DNA of 37,855 nt from an uncultured Clostridia bacterium (GCA_944386295.1 CALXAO010000122.1:1-37855); one strand, 5' to 3'; shown: positions 26,904-35,833, counted from the first letter of the stretch. Notes: generated from the sequence alone by a model not told the origin. Made by a program: numbers and translations.

Positions 26904-27399
26904 ATGAAAAATCTATATCTTATCGGCGTCCCAATGGGCGTTGGAAAAACAACAGTAGGTCAGCTGTTAAAAAGAACTTTGCCGAGTAGCATATTTCTTG
27001 ACGGAGATTGGTGCTGGGATGCGGAGCCTTTTACAGTAACCGAGTAAACGAAAGCAATGGTAATGGATAATATCTGTTATTTGCTGAACAATTTTTTGCG
27101 TTGTTCGTCCTATGAGAATGTGATTTTCTGCTGGGTTATGCACCGACAGGAGATTTATGGATTTCATTATCTCCTGGTTAACCCTTGCCGAATGTAACGC
27201 CCGCTGCATATCCTTGATTTGTACGCCGGAGGCATTGAAAGAAAGATTGCAAAGGGAGATTGCCGATGGGTGGCGCTCAACGGAAATAATTGAAAAGAGC
27301 TTGTCCTATTTACCCATGTATGAGTTGTTATTTACCAAAAGAATTGATGTATCAAACCTCTCGCCCGAACAAGCTGTGGCAGCGATTGCCGCTATCTGA
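26904..27399 (+). pseudogene. P-loop nucleotide kinase-like protein, broken
   Basis: Starts MKNLYLIGVPMGVGKTTVGQLLKRTLP, with a Walker A, then LDGDWCWDAEPF and VTE followed by a TAA stop (27045-27047) where the reading continues as TKAMVMDNICYLLNNFL. A later frameshift near 27155 leads into DFIISWLTLAECNARCISLICTPEALKERLQREI, ending at 27399. It was probably a 165-residue AAA/adenylate-kinase-like ATPase. Confidence 0.78.
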
Positions 27400-27427
27400 C
27401 TGTTTACGAATAAATCCTTAATAATTG

Positions 27428-27456
27428 TTGAAATTCCGATAAAAAAGTGGTATACT
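27428..27456 (+). promoter_or_regulatory. Sigma-A promoter
   Basis: TTGAAA (27428-27433), 17 bases, TATACT (27451-27456), reading toward the HTH remnant. Confidence 0.65.
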
Positions 27457-27496
27457 GTATTTGTATGATCTACCCATTAGAAAGTAAGGCGCCGTT

Positions 27497-27676
27497 ATGG
27501 ACAAGGATCTTGAAAGATGGCTCTCTATGAAAGAGATAACCGAGTACCTGGGCGTCAGCCGCGACCGTTACTTATGTGGATAAAAAATATCAAATGTCCA
27601 CCTTCTGCATTGGCAGACTGTGGAAATTCAAGCTCAGCGATGTGGACGCTGGATGAAGTTCTGTCAGGCAGTTAAT
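27497..27676 (+). pseudogene. Excisionase-type helix-turn-helix protein, frameshifted
   Basis: Begins MDKDLERWLSMKEITEYLGVSRD, the MerR/excisionase-like DNA-binding start. It then shifts frame to TYVDKKYQMSTFCIGRLWKFKLSDVDAWMKF, the second half of the same domain (xxxVGRLWKFxxSxVDxW). Small proteins of this sort often sit beside mobile or defence genes. Not functional as written. Confidence 0.75.
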
Positions 27677-27715
27677 TCAAATCAGTAATGCCTTGCCACG
27701 CTATGGTACAAGAAA

Positions 27716-27835
27716 ATAAAAAAAAGACCTCCGAAAAGGTCTTTTTTACGCACACGCTGTGCAATCGGCTGAGCCGACGGTTTGAGAATTCTTTTATTTG
27801 AACTCGTAGTGTAATTTATAAGGGATATAAACTAC
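27716..27835 (-). ncRNA. tracrRNA of the type II-A CRISPR system
   Basis: About 120 nt, antisense to the space before cas9. Going 5' to 3' on the minus strand: an anti-repeat (27832-27806) that is a degenerate complement of the CRISPR repeat with one base fewer in the T run; a GAGU bulge (27805-27802); and UCAAAU (27801-27796), which pairs with the first six bases of the crRNA repeat (GUUUGA). Next come a nexus-like hairpin UCGGC-UCA-GCCGA (27777-27765), a second hairpin GCACA-GCG-UGUGC (27762-27750), and the terminator. The GA/GAGU bulge geometry mirrors the known SpCas9 crRNA:tracrRNA duplex. It has its own consensus promoter. Confidence 0.92.
27720..27747. terminator. Terminator of the tracrRNA
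   Basis: Arms 27720-27730 and 27737-27747 (AAAAAAGACCT / AGGTCTTTTTT) with a 6-base loop. It is symmetric enough to stop both the tracrRNA on the minus strand and transcripts from the HTH remnant on the plus strand. Confidence 0.9.
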
Positions 27836-27841
27836 ATACTT

Positions 27842-27870
27842 ATTATAGCATAAAAAGGGGGACTTGTCAA
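27842..27870 (-). promoter_or_regulatory. Consensus promoter for tracrRNA, overlapping the cas9 start region
   Basis: On the minus strand TTGACA (27870-27865), 17 bases, TATAAT (27847-27842). The -35 box ends two bases before the cas9 ATG, and the spacer covers the cas9 ribosome site. Confidence 0.9.
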
Positions 27871-27871
27871 G

Positions 27872-30800
27872 ATGAATAAGAAAAAATATTATCTTGGTTT
27901 CGACATTGGAACAGATTCTGTGGGATACGCAGCAACCGATACACAGTATAATTTAATCAAATTTAAGGGTGAGCCTATGTGGGGGACTGTGCTTTTTGAT
28001 GAAGCACAGCTTGCGGTTGAGCGCAGAAGCTTTCGCACTGCTCGTAGAAGGCTTGACCGCAGACAGCAGAGAGTCCGTTTAATTATGGAGTTGTTTGCCC
28101 CTGAGGTCGGCAAGATAGACGAAGGTTATTTCAGGAGAATAAAAGAAAGCTATTATTATCCTGAAACCGACAACAATAAAATACGCTTGTTTGATACCTA
28201 TAAAGCGCAAAAAGAGTATGATGCCAAGTACCCTACAATTCACCATCTCATAGTTGAATTAATGCAGAGTACCGAAGCTCACGATATAAGACTCGTGTAT
28301 CTTGCCTGTGCTTGGCTTGTTGCGCACAGAGGTCATTTTCTCAACGAGGTAGACAAGCTTAATATAGAGGCGGTTACTGATTTTACGTCTGTGTATAATC
28401 AACTTGTAAGCTTTATTAAACACGATGAATATATGCTTCCATGGAAAGAGGACGTTGATCTCGAAATTGTTCAAAGCGTTCTGAAAAGCAAAACCGGCGT
28501 AACAAAGAAATTAAAAATGTTAAAGGAAGCACTGTTCGGAACAGCGAAAGTGCCCAAGGAAATAAATGAACAATATGAATTTAATTATGAGCTTGTTTTA
28601 AAACTACTTTGTGGCGGAAAGGTCGAACTCAAAGAGCTTTTCGGAAAGGAAGAATATGCTGAACTTGTGGAAAAATCTCTTGCTCTCAATATAGACGACG
28701 AAAAGCTGGCAGATATTATCCAAAGTATCAATGACGATTCTGAGTTGATTTTGGTTTTAAAATCGGTTTACGATTGGGCAATTTTGGTCGATGTTCTAAA
28801 AGGTAAGCGAACCGTCTCCGAAGCTAAAGTCGCAGTTTATGAGCAGCATAGACACGATTTGCAGCTATTAAAGCGGTTTATTAAAAAATATGCCGCAGAG
28901 GAATACAACAATATCTTTCGTTCCGAAGCGGTAAAAAACAATTATGTTGCTTATATAGGTAAAAACAAGGTATCAAATGACAATATCAAGGTAGCAAAAT
29001 CAACTAAAGAGGATTTTTGCAAGTATATTCTTTCTGTTGTAAAAGATATTGTTCCTGACCAAAATGATCGGAAAGATTACGATAATATGATTTCGCGCCT
29101 TGAAATCTTTGATTTTATGCCTAAGCAAGTGAATGGCGATAACCGTGTAATTCCCTATCAGCTTTATTGGTATGAGCTTAATAAAATTCTTGAAAATGCG
29201 AAGGAATATATAACATTTTTAAACAAAGAGGATGAAGACGGCGTTACAGGTGCAGAAAAAATATTGTCTGTATTTGAATTCAGAGTGCCTTACTATGTGG
29301 GACCGTTAAAGGAAAAATCAAATCCTAAGCTTAACCACTGGATGGTACGCAAAGCGCAGGGCAAAATTTATCCGTGGAATTTTGAAGATAAGGTTGACTT
29401 TGATAAAAGTGAGAATGCTTTTATTGCACGTATGACTAATTCATGTACTTATCTGCCGAATGAAGATGTTTTGCCGAAAAACTCGCTTGTATATTCTGCT
29501 TTTGAGGTTTTGAACGAGATAAACAATATAAAAATTAACAGCCGCGATATTCCGGTTTCCGTAAAGCAGGATATTTACAATAATGTTTTTATGCGGCATC
29601 AAAAGGTTACGGTAAAGCGTATAAGGGATTATCTTGTATCACGTAACCTTATTGAGGAAGAGGATATAATAAGTGGGCTTGATGTTACCGTCAAGTCTTC
29701 CCTTAAACCGTTTTTGCAATTCAAAAATCTTGTAAATAACGGATTTCTCAAAGATTCAGATGTAGAGGCTATTATAAGTAGAGCAACGTATTCCGAGGAA
29801 AAAGCAAGGTATTTAAACTGGTTGCGCCGAGAATATTCTTCTTTGCCGGAAACCGAGGTAAAATATATTTCAGGACTGAAATTCAAGGATTTCGGCAGAC
29901 TCTCAAGAAAGCTGCTCTGCGGCATCGAGGGAATAAATAAGGAAACGGGAGAAGCCTTTACCGTTATTCGTGCTATGTGGGAAACAAACTGTAATCTTAT
30001 GCAGCTGCTGTCTGACAAATTCACCTTCAAAGAAAATATAGATGAATATGTCAAGGAATACTACGCCCAAAATCCCAAAAGCCTTTCCGAGCGGCTTGAC
30101 GAAATGTATGTTTCGAATTCCGTGAAACGCCCCATAATTCGCACACTTGATATTTTAAAGGATGTAGTAAAGGTACAAGGCGGTGCGCCTGAGCGAATCT
30201 TTATTGAAATGGCAAGAGGAGCTAATGAAGACCTGAAAGGGAAACGCACAAAAACCAGACTTGCGCAGCTTTATGATCTTTACGATAAAATTGACACCGA
30301 GGAGGTCCGGCATTTAAGCAACCAGCTTGAGGAATGGGGCGATTCCGCACATAACAAGCTCCAAAGTGATAAGATTTACTTATATTTCCTTCAGCTCGGG
30401 AAGTGCCTATATACCGGAAAAAGCATAAATATTGAAACTGTTATCTCAGGCGACGGCACTTATAATATAGAGCATATTTACCCTCGCAGCTTTGTCAAAG
30501 ACGACAGCATTATAAATAACGAGATACTCGTAGACTCAAAGGCTAACGGCGATAAGAGTGACAGTTATCCCATAAGTTCGGATATTCAAACGAAAATGTG
30601 CGGATATTGGAAACAGTTAAATAAACTTGGCTTGCTCAGTGATGAAAAATACAAGCGATTAACCCGGACAACTCACTTTGCAGATGATGAAAAATTTGAG
30701 TTTATTAACCGTCAGCTGGTGGAAACACGCCAGTCCGCAAAGGTGGTTGCGACACTTTTAAAAGAGTTATATTCCAATACGGAGATCGTTTATGTAAAGG

Positions 30801-31954
30801 CAGGACTTGTTTTGGATTTCCGTAAGCAATTTGATTTTCTTAAATCCCGTCAGATCAACGACCTACACCACGCCAAAGACGCGTACCTTAATATAGCCGT
30901 CGGTAATGTTTGGCACTGCAAATTCAGCAGACAATTCTGGCGAAAAGATGCGACCAACAATGCAAAACCCGAGATAGTATTCACCCACCCCGTTATTTGT
31001 AATGGAAAAACGGTTTGGAATGGGGCTGCCGATAAAGACCGGGTAATAAGCATTGCAAAAAAGAACACGGCACATTTGACAAAATATGCTTTCTGCAGAA
31101 AGGGCGGCTTCTTTGACCAAATGCCCGTAAAGGCAGCAAAAGACTTAATTCCTTTGAAAAAAGACCGTCCTACGGAAATTTACGGCGGATACAACAAATC
31201 CACAGCAACATTCTTTGTTTTGGTAAGATATAAGGTTGCAAAAAAGAGCGATGTTGTGATAATGCCGGTCGAGCTTTTATATGCCGATAAATTTATTGCC
31301 GACGATGCATTTGCCGAGGAATATGCAAAACAAACCGTCGGACAAATTCTCAACAAGCCGATAGACAGTGTGGAATTTCTGCTGAATAAAAGAATTATAA
31401 AGGTCAATACAGTTCTTTCATTGAACAGCTTGAGAGTTTGCATTACAGGAAAATCGGGCGGTGGTAGGCAAATCGGCGTTTCGTGCTTAACTGCTTTCAA
31501 GACATCGTCGGAAAATGAAAGCTATATAAAACAACTTGAGTCCTTTGCAAACAAGAAAAAGAAAAACGAAAATATTGTATTCAGCGAAAAACATGACGGC
31601 ATATCCACAGAGAAAAATTCGGCTCTTTATGATCTTTATATTGAGAAGCTGCAAAGCATTCCGTATAAATACCGTCCGGCAAATCCCTGTGATACGCTTG
31701 TTAAAGGGAGAGATAAATTCAATGCGCTGTCCCCTGATAACCAAGTTGCGATTTTGTTGGCAATTCAGGGGTTGTTTGGCAGAGCTGTTAAAGCCGACTT
31801 TACCGCCATCGGCGGCGCAGCGTCTGCCGGTGTTGCCAAATTATCATCTTCCCTGTCAAACTGGAAAAAGAATTATACTGATGTCCGCATTATTGATACC
31901 TCTGCTTCGGGACTGTTTGAAACGGTTTCCGAAAACCTGTTTGATTTGCTATGA
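27872..31954 (+). CDS. cas9: Cas9, type II-A RNA-guided DNA endonuclease
   Basis: A 1360-residue effector that cuts double-stranded DNA matching the crRNA, guided by crRNA:tracrRNA. RuvC-I LGFDIGTDSVGYA puts the catalytic Asp at residue 11. The Arg-rich bridge helix RRSFRTARRRLDRRQQRVR is at 51-69, followed by an alpha-helical recognition lobe to about 755. RuvC-II RIFIEMARG has Glu779. The HNH block NIEHIYPRSF / DDSIINNEIL / ANGDKSD has His868, Asn883 and Asn892. RuvC-III DLHHAKDAYLN has His1000 and Asp1003. The C-terminal part holds YGGYNKSTATFFVLVRY and a PAM-interacting domain ending [14 protein letters not shown]. Catalytic residues are all present, so it should be active. The ATG follows AGGGGG by about 10 bases, and the stop overlaps cas1 as ATGA. 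Confidence 0.98.
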   Translation: MNKKKYYLGFDIGTDSVGYAATDTQYNLIKFKGEPMWGTVLFDEAQLAVERRSFRTARRRLDRRQQRVRLIMELFAPEVGKIDEGYFRRIKESYYYPETDNNKIRLFDTYKAQKEYDAKYPTIHHLIVELMQSTEAHDIRLVYLACAWLVAHRGHFLNEVDKLNIEAVTDFTSVYNQLVSFIKHDEYMLPWKEDVDLEIVQSVLKSKTGVTKKLKMLKEALFGTAKVPKEINEQYEFNYELVLKLLCGGKVELKELFGKEEYAELVEKSLALNIDDEKLADIIQSINDDSELILVLKSVYDWAILVDVLKGKRTVSEAKVAVYEQHRHDLQLLKRFIKKYAAEEYNNIFRSEAVKNNYVAYIGKNKVSNDNIKVAKSTKEDFCKYILSVVKDIVPDQNDRKDYDNMISRLEIFDFMPKQVNGDNRVIPYQLYWYELNKILENAKEYITFLNKEDEDGVTGAEKILSVFEFRVPYYVGPLKEKSNPKLNHWMVRKAQGKIYPWNFEDKVDFDKSENAFIARMTNSCTYLPNEDVLPKNSLVYSAFEVLNEINNIKINSRDIPVSVKQDIYNNVFMRHQKVTVKRIRDYLVSRNLIEEEDIISGLDVTVKSSLKPFLQFKNLVNNGFLKDSDVEAIISRATYSEEKARYLNWLRREYSSLPETEVKYISGLKFKDFGRLSRKLLCGIEGINKETGEAFTVIRAMWETNCNLMQLLSDKFTFKENIDEYVKEYYAQNPKSLSERLDEMYVSNSVKRPIIRTLDILKDVVKVQGGAPERIFIEMARGANEDLKGKRTKTRLAQLYDLYDKIDTEEVRHLSNQLEEWGDSAHNKLQSDKIYLYFLQLGKCLYTGKSINIETVISGDGTYNIEHIYPRSFVKDDSIINNEILVDSKANGDKSDSYPISSDIQTKMCGYWKQLNKLGLLSDEKYKRLTRTTHFADDEKFEFINRQLVETRQSAKVVATLLKELYSNTEIVYVKAGLVLDFRKQFDFLKSRQINDLHHAKDAYLNIAVGNVWHCKFSRQFWRKDATNNAKPEIVFTHPVICNGKTVWNGAADKDRVISIAKKNTAHLTKYAFCRKGGFFDQMPVKAAKDLIPLKKDRPTEIYGGYNKSTATFFVLVRYKVAKKSDVVIMPVELLYADKFIADDAFAEEYAKQTVGQILNKPIDSVEFLLNKRIIKVNTVLSLNSLRVCITGKSGGGRQIGVSCLTAFKTSSENESYIKQLESFANKKKKNENIVFSEKHDGISTEKNSALYDLYIEKLQSIPYKYRPANPCDTLVKGRDKFNALSPDNQVAILLAIQGLFGRAVKADFTAIGGAASAGVAKLSSSLSNWKKNYTDVRIIDTSASGLFETVSENLFDLL

Positions 31955-32820
31955 GTTGGCGTACGGTTATTATAACTTCCCGTTGCAAGCTGGATTATAA
32001 AATGGGTTATATGATAGTTCGTGCCGAGGAGACAAAAAAGATATTTCTTGACGAAATTGCCGTATTACTCATTGAAAATCCAGCTGTGGCGCTGACCGGC
32101 TGTCTGATTGAAGCATTGACGGAAAAGAAAATCCGCGTGATTTTTTGCGATGCAAAACGAACACCCAACGCAGAGCTTGTGCCTTATTACAATTCCTATG
32201 ACTGCTCCCGAAAAATCAAGGCGCAGATTGCGTGGTCAGATGACATTAAGGGAATTGTTTGGGCGGATATTGTAGCGGAAAAAATCAGAAAACAGGCTGA
32301 TTTCCTAAATGATTTACATTGTTGTGATGAGGCTCAGCTGCTGCGCACATATCTTTTTGAGATTACTCCTCACGATACCGCCAATCGTGAGGGACACGCC
32401 GCAAAGGTTTATTTCAATGCTCTTTTCGGAATGGATTTTACAAGAAGCGAGGAAAACATAACCAACGCGGCTCTTAATTACGGTTACGGTATTATTCTGT
32501 CCGCGTTTAACCGAGAAATTGTTGCTCACGGTTATTTGACGCAGCTGGGAATTTTTCACGATAATATGTTTAACCATTTTAATTTGAGCTGCGATTTGAT
32601 GGAGCCGTTCCGGATACTGATAGACCGCAGGGTAAAAGCTATGCGGCTTAATGATTTTTTAAGCGAGGAAAAGCATACGTTGGTTGACGTTTTAAATGAT
32701 ACCGTTACCGTCAATAACAGCCGTCAGACCGTGCTTAATGCAATAAAATACTATTGCAGAAGCGTCTTTGACGCACTGAATGAAGGCGATTTATCGCTGA
32801 TACGGTTCTATTCATTATGA
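31951..32820 (+). CDS. cas1: Cas1 integrase, type II
   Basis: A 289-residue subunit of the spacer-integration complex. Metal ligands are visible: Glu in [12 protein letters not shown] (about residue 147), His in [16 protein letters not shown] (about residue 203) and Glu in [11 protein letters not shown] (about residue 218). The N-terminus ([24 protein letters not shown]) is the usual beta-rich domain of II-A Cas1. Coupled to cas9 upstream and cas2 downstream by 4-base ATGA overlaps. Confidence 0.97.
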   Translation: MSWRTVIITSRCKLDYKMGYMIVRAEETKKIFLDEIAVLLIENPAVALTGCLIEALTEKKIRVIFCDAKRTPNAELVPYYNSYDCSRKIKAQIAWSDDIKGIVWADIVAEKIRKQADFLNDLHCCDEAQLLRTYLFEITPHDTANREGHAAKVYFNALFGMDFTRSEENITNAALNYGYGIILSAFNREIVAHGYLTQLGIFHDNMFNHFNLSCDLMEPFRILIDRRVKAMRLNDFLSEEKHTLVDVLNDTVTVNNSRQTVLNAIKYYCRSVFDALNEGDLSLIRFYSL

Positions 32821-33137
32821 GTTACAGATTTATGAGAGTGTTGGTGTTTTTTGATCTTCCTACCGAAACGGCAGAAGACAAGCGTGAATACAGAAAATTT
32901 CGGAAATTGCTGATTAAAAACGGATTTTTGATGATGCAGGAATCGGTTTATTGCCGTATGCTTTTAACACCGAGTGCGGGTAGTTTGGTTTTGAATGTAA
33001 TACGAAAGAACCGTCCTGCGCGGGGGATAGTTCAAGTGATGACAGTTACCGAAAAGCAATTTGCAGGTATGGAATACATCACTGGCGAGCATCATAGCGA
33101 AGTGATAGAAAGCGACGAGAGGCTGATTATACTATGA
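32817..33137 (+). CDS. cas2: Cas2, type II
   Basis: A 106-residue protein with the ferredoxin-like Cas2 start [14 protein letters not shown] (Asp of the DLP motif), [25 protein letters not shown] and a C-terminal [15 protein letters not shown]. It bridges two Cas1 dimers during spacer integration. ATGA overlaps at both ends. Confidence 0.97.
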   Translation: MSYRFMRVLVFFDLPTETAEDKREYRKFRKLLIKNGFLMMQESVYCRMLLTPSAGSLVLNVIRKNRPARGIVQVMTVTEKQFAGMEYITGEHHSEVIESDERLIIL

Positions 33138-33799
33138 AACTGGTGTATAAGGATATGGGGCACATTCTCAGTTTTGACGGCGGATATGTCAATGAATTGG
33201 TAATCGAAAATAAAAAATTGTTTTTCGAAACGGTAAACAGTGTGATTATGCAAACGGATGGTATCCCCGGGAATTGGGTGCTTTCGGTTGCGGATAAGCC
33301 GGTCGAATTACACCAATATGCGGATGTAACGATCCAATTTGCTCCGTTTCAAGTAAACCGAAAAAGTCTGCTAACTAAGCTGTATAACGCTATTGAACAA
33401 AAATCGGTCAACGTAGAAAATTATATAAAAACAAGCACTCTGATTTGTGAATTGGAAAAATATATTTTACAGCTTGCCGAAGATCTCCCGTTTGAGCTTA
33501 ATTGTAAAAATACGGCAATGGGACCGTTAATTCGCGCCCTGGCTCTGGAAATAGAAGAGGCTGATAAAAGTCCTCTTGAAAGGATATTTGCCTATATGGA
33601 GCTGGTACGTGAGCTTGATCGCGACCGACTTTTTGTTATGGTCAATATGCGTTCGTATTTTTCAGATAAAGATATGAATGAATTTACAAAAAGCGCCTGT
33701 CTGCATGATTTCAAAGTGCTTTTGCTGGGTAATGTCTCTGAAACAAGATTAGAAAACGCGAAAAGATATACAGTTGATGCCGATTTATGTGAGTTTTGA
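33134..33799 (+). CDS. csn2: Csn2, type II-A adaptation protein
   Basis: A 221-residue protein, the length of canonical (short) Csn2, which forms a tetrameric ring on DNA ends and is needed for adaptation. Characteristic parts: a beta-rich N-terminus ([22 protein letters not shown]) and a C-terminal [37 protein letters not shown], then [11 protein letters not shown]. Its presence makes the locus subtype II-A. Translation is coupled to cas2. Confidence 0.93.
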   Translation: MKLVYKDMGHILSFDGGYVNELVIENKKLFFETVNSVIMQTDGIPGNWVLSVADKPVELHQYADVTIQFAPFQVNRKSLLTKLYNAIEQKSVNVENYIKTSTLICELEKYILQLAEDLPFELNCKNTAMGPLIRALALEIEEADKSPLERIFAYMELVRELDRDRLFVMVNMRSYFSDKDMNEFTKSACLHDFKVLLLGNVSETRLENAKRYTVDADLCEF

Positions 33800-33800
33800 C

Positions 33801-33829
33801 TTGATTTTCAGGTCATTTTGTTGTATAAT
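33801..33829 (+). promoter_or_regulatory. CRISPR leader promoter
   Basis: TTGATT (33801-33806), 17 bases, TATAAT (33824-33829), just after the csn2 stop and reading into the array. Predicted transcript start is near 33836, about 60 bases before the first repeat. Confidence 0.82.
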
Positions 33830-33897
33830 ATAAGTAAGAAGTCCCAGAGCCCTGCTTTCAGCAATTCGTAGTATTGTTTCTCAAATAGTGATTTGAG
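33830..33897 (+). promoter_or_regulatory. CRISPR leader end with ATTTGAG anchor
   Basis: The leader ends in ATTTGAG (33891-33897), directly touching repeat 1. This is the leader-anchoring sequence reported for streptococcal II-A systems, where it directs new spacers to the first repeat. Here it is also one arm of a perfect inverted repeat CTCAAAT-AGTG-ATTTGAG (33880-33897). Confidence 0.72.
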
Positions 33898-35777
33898 GTT
33901 TGAGAGTAGTGTAATTTTATAAGGGACTTAAACCAAGAACGACCGAATCTGATATTCCAGATAGTTTGAGAGTAGTGTAATTTTATAAGGGACTTAAACT
34001 AGAAACCACGCAAAGCAGCCTAACACTAAGTTTGAGAGTAGTGTAATTTTATAAGGGACTTAAACCAGTCCCGTTAGCATCATACAATGTATAAAGTTTG
34101 AGAGTAGTGTAATTTTATAAGGGACTTAAACGCATCATGAAAAAGTAAGTCAATTCTTCCGGTTTGAGAGTAGTGTAATTTTATAAGGGACTTAAACATA
34201 TCCAAACACTCCCATTAACATTCGTTGGTTTGAGAGTAGTGTAATTTTATAAGGGACTTAAACGTTGATGAAGCGACCTTGTTCGCAGATTGTGTTTGAG
34301 AGTAGTGTAATTTTATAAGGGACTTAAACGGAACATATCAGCTATGCCAATTACCAAAGAGTTTGAGAGTAGTGTAATTTTATAAGGGACTTAAACTGAA
34401 TCAGAGACCTCTTGATATGTACCAGGTTTGAGAGTAGTGTAATTTTATAAGGGACTTAAACAATCGCATCTGTAATGCCGATGCATCATGAGTTTGAGAG
34501 TAGTGTAATTTTATAAGGGACTTAAACTCGGCGATGGACAGACAGCATGGCGGGCAAGTTTGAGAGTAGTGTAATTTTATAAGGGACTTAAACAATGAAA
34601 AAGACCATCACCGCCAATTATGCGTTTGAGAGTAGTGTAATTTTATAAGGGACTTAAACGTTGAGGAACCATGCAAAACAGCCCAACGCGTTTGAGAGTA
34701 GTGTAATTTTATAAGGGACTTAAACAAGAAATCAAAAAAAGAATGACAAAAACGAGTTTGAGAGTAGTGTAATTTTATAAGGGACTTAAACCAAAGTAGG
34801 CGGCATCCTTGCGGCGGGTTTGTTTGAGAGTAGTGTAATTTTATAAGGGACTTAAACGAATACCAAAAGCGATCATTGTTCCTAAGGTTTGAGAGTAGTG
34901 TAATTTTATAAGGGACTTAAACATCCTGTTACAGAACCACGGACTGGATCGCGTTTGAGAGTAGTGTAATTTTATAAGGGACTTAAACATCCGTCCGTTT
35001 ATATGACGGGGGAATATGGTTTGAGAGTAGTGTAATTTTATAAGGGACTTAAACCAGTTCTTTGATTCCGTTGACAAAAGAATGGTTTGAGAGTAGTGTA
35101 ATTTTATAAGAGACTTAAACGAGGACCGATGACATCCTGCATATCCGAATGTTTGAGAGTAGTGTAATTTTATAAGGGACTTAAACCACCCACAACCCAT
35201 CGGTCAACGTCAGCGTGTTTGAGAGTAGTGTAATTTTATAAGGGACTTAAACGTTTCCGATGTGTTTTCCTTCGACACGGAAGTTTGAGAGTAGTGTAAT
35301 TTTATAAGGGACTTAAACGAACACGTACGTGTAACCCTCCCCCAAAAAGTTTGAGAGTAGTGTAATTTTATAAGGGACTTAAACATAGAATTAACGATAG
35401 AAGTCATCGCCTGTGTTTGAGAGTAGTGTAATTTTATAAGGGACTTAAACGACTGAATCGAAAAACTGGGTAAAATAAAGTTTGAGAGTAGTGTAATTTT
35501 ATAAGGGACTTAAACACACCGAGGTGGTTGTCTTGAGTTCTATAAGTTTGAGAGTAGTGTAATTTTATAAGGGACTTAAACAGCTGACCATGGCCATTGA
35601 TCGCTTATGTGTTTGAGAGTAGTGTAATTTTATAAGGGACTTAAACAAAAACAGATCTAACAACTAACGTATCCAAGTTTGAGAGTAGTGTAATTTTATA
35701 AGGGACTTAAACAACAGGCATTACCGTTATATGAACCCATAGGTTTGAGAGTAGTGTAATTTTTTTATGGCTTTAAC
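33898..35777 (+). CRISPR. Type II-A CRISPR array, 29 repeats and 28 spacers
   Basis: Repeat unit is 36 bases, beginning GTTTGAGAGTAGTGTAATTT and ending TATAAGGGACTTAAAC; first copy 33898-33933. Repeats start every 65-67 bases (33898, 33964, 34030 ... 35677, 35743) and spacers are 29-31 bases, mostly 30. All standard repeats look identical except one at 35085-35120 with a single G-to-A change (AAGAGAC). The last, 35743-35777, is decayed after its first 20 bases, as expected at the distal end. Transcription is plus strand from the leader promoter. No spacer was seen to match this window. Confidence 0.99.
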
Positions 35778-35798
35778 AATCCCCCATCATTGTTTTTT
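35775..35798. terminator. Weak hairpin with T run after the array
   Basis: AACAAT (35775-35780) and ATTGTT (35789-35794) followed by T residues. It may end the pre-crRNA transcript; the stem is short. Confidence 0.35.
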
Positions 35799-35833
35799 TG
35801 TGAGAAAATCAAACAATACCGGGCGATTTACTA

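Noticed and set aside
27796-27832. Stray CRISPR repeat before cas9 in the same orientation as the array
   Set aside because: It is degenerate, lacks a spacer and is better explained as the tracrRNA anti-repeat, given the promoter, bulge and terminator on the minus strand.
27872-33799. Type II-C or II-B assignment
   Set aside because: A csn2 gene of canonical length follows cas2 and there is no cas4, so II-A fits.
34401-35407. Minus-strand frames with a repeated FKSLIKLHYSQT peptide
   Set aside because: These are translations of the CRISPR repeats (36 bases plus 30-base spacers keep the frame) and have no ribosome site or independent coding signal.
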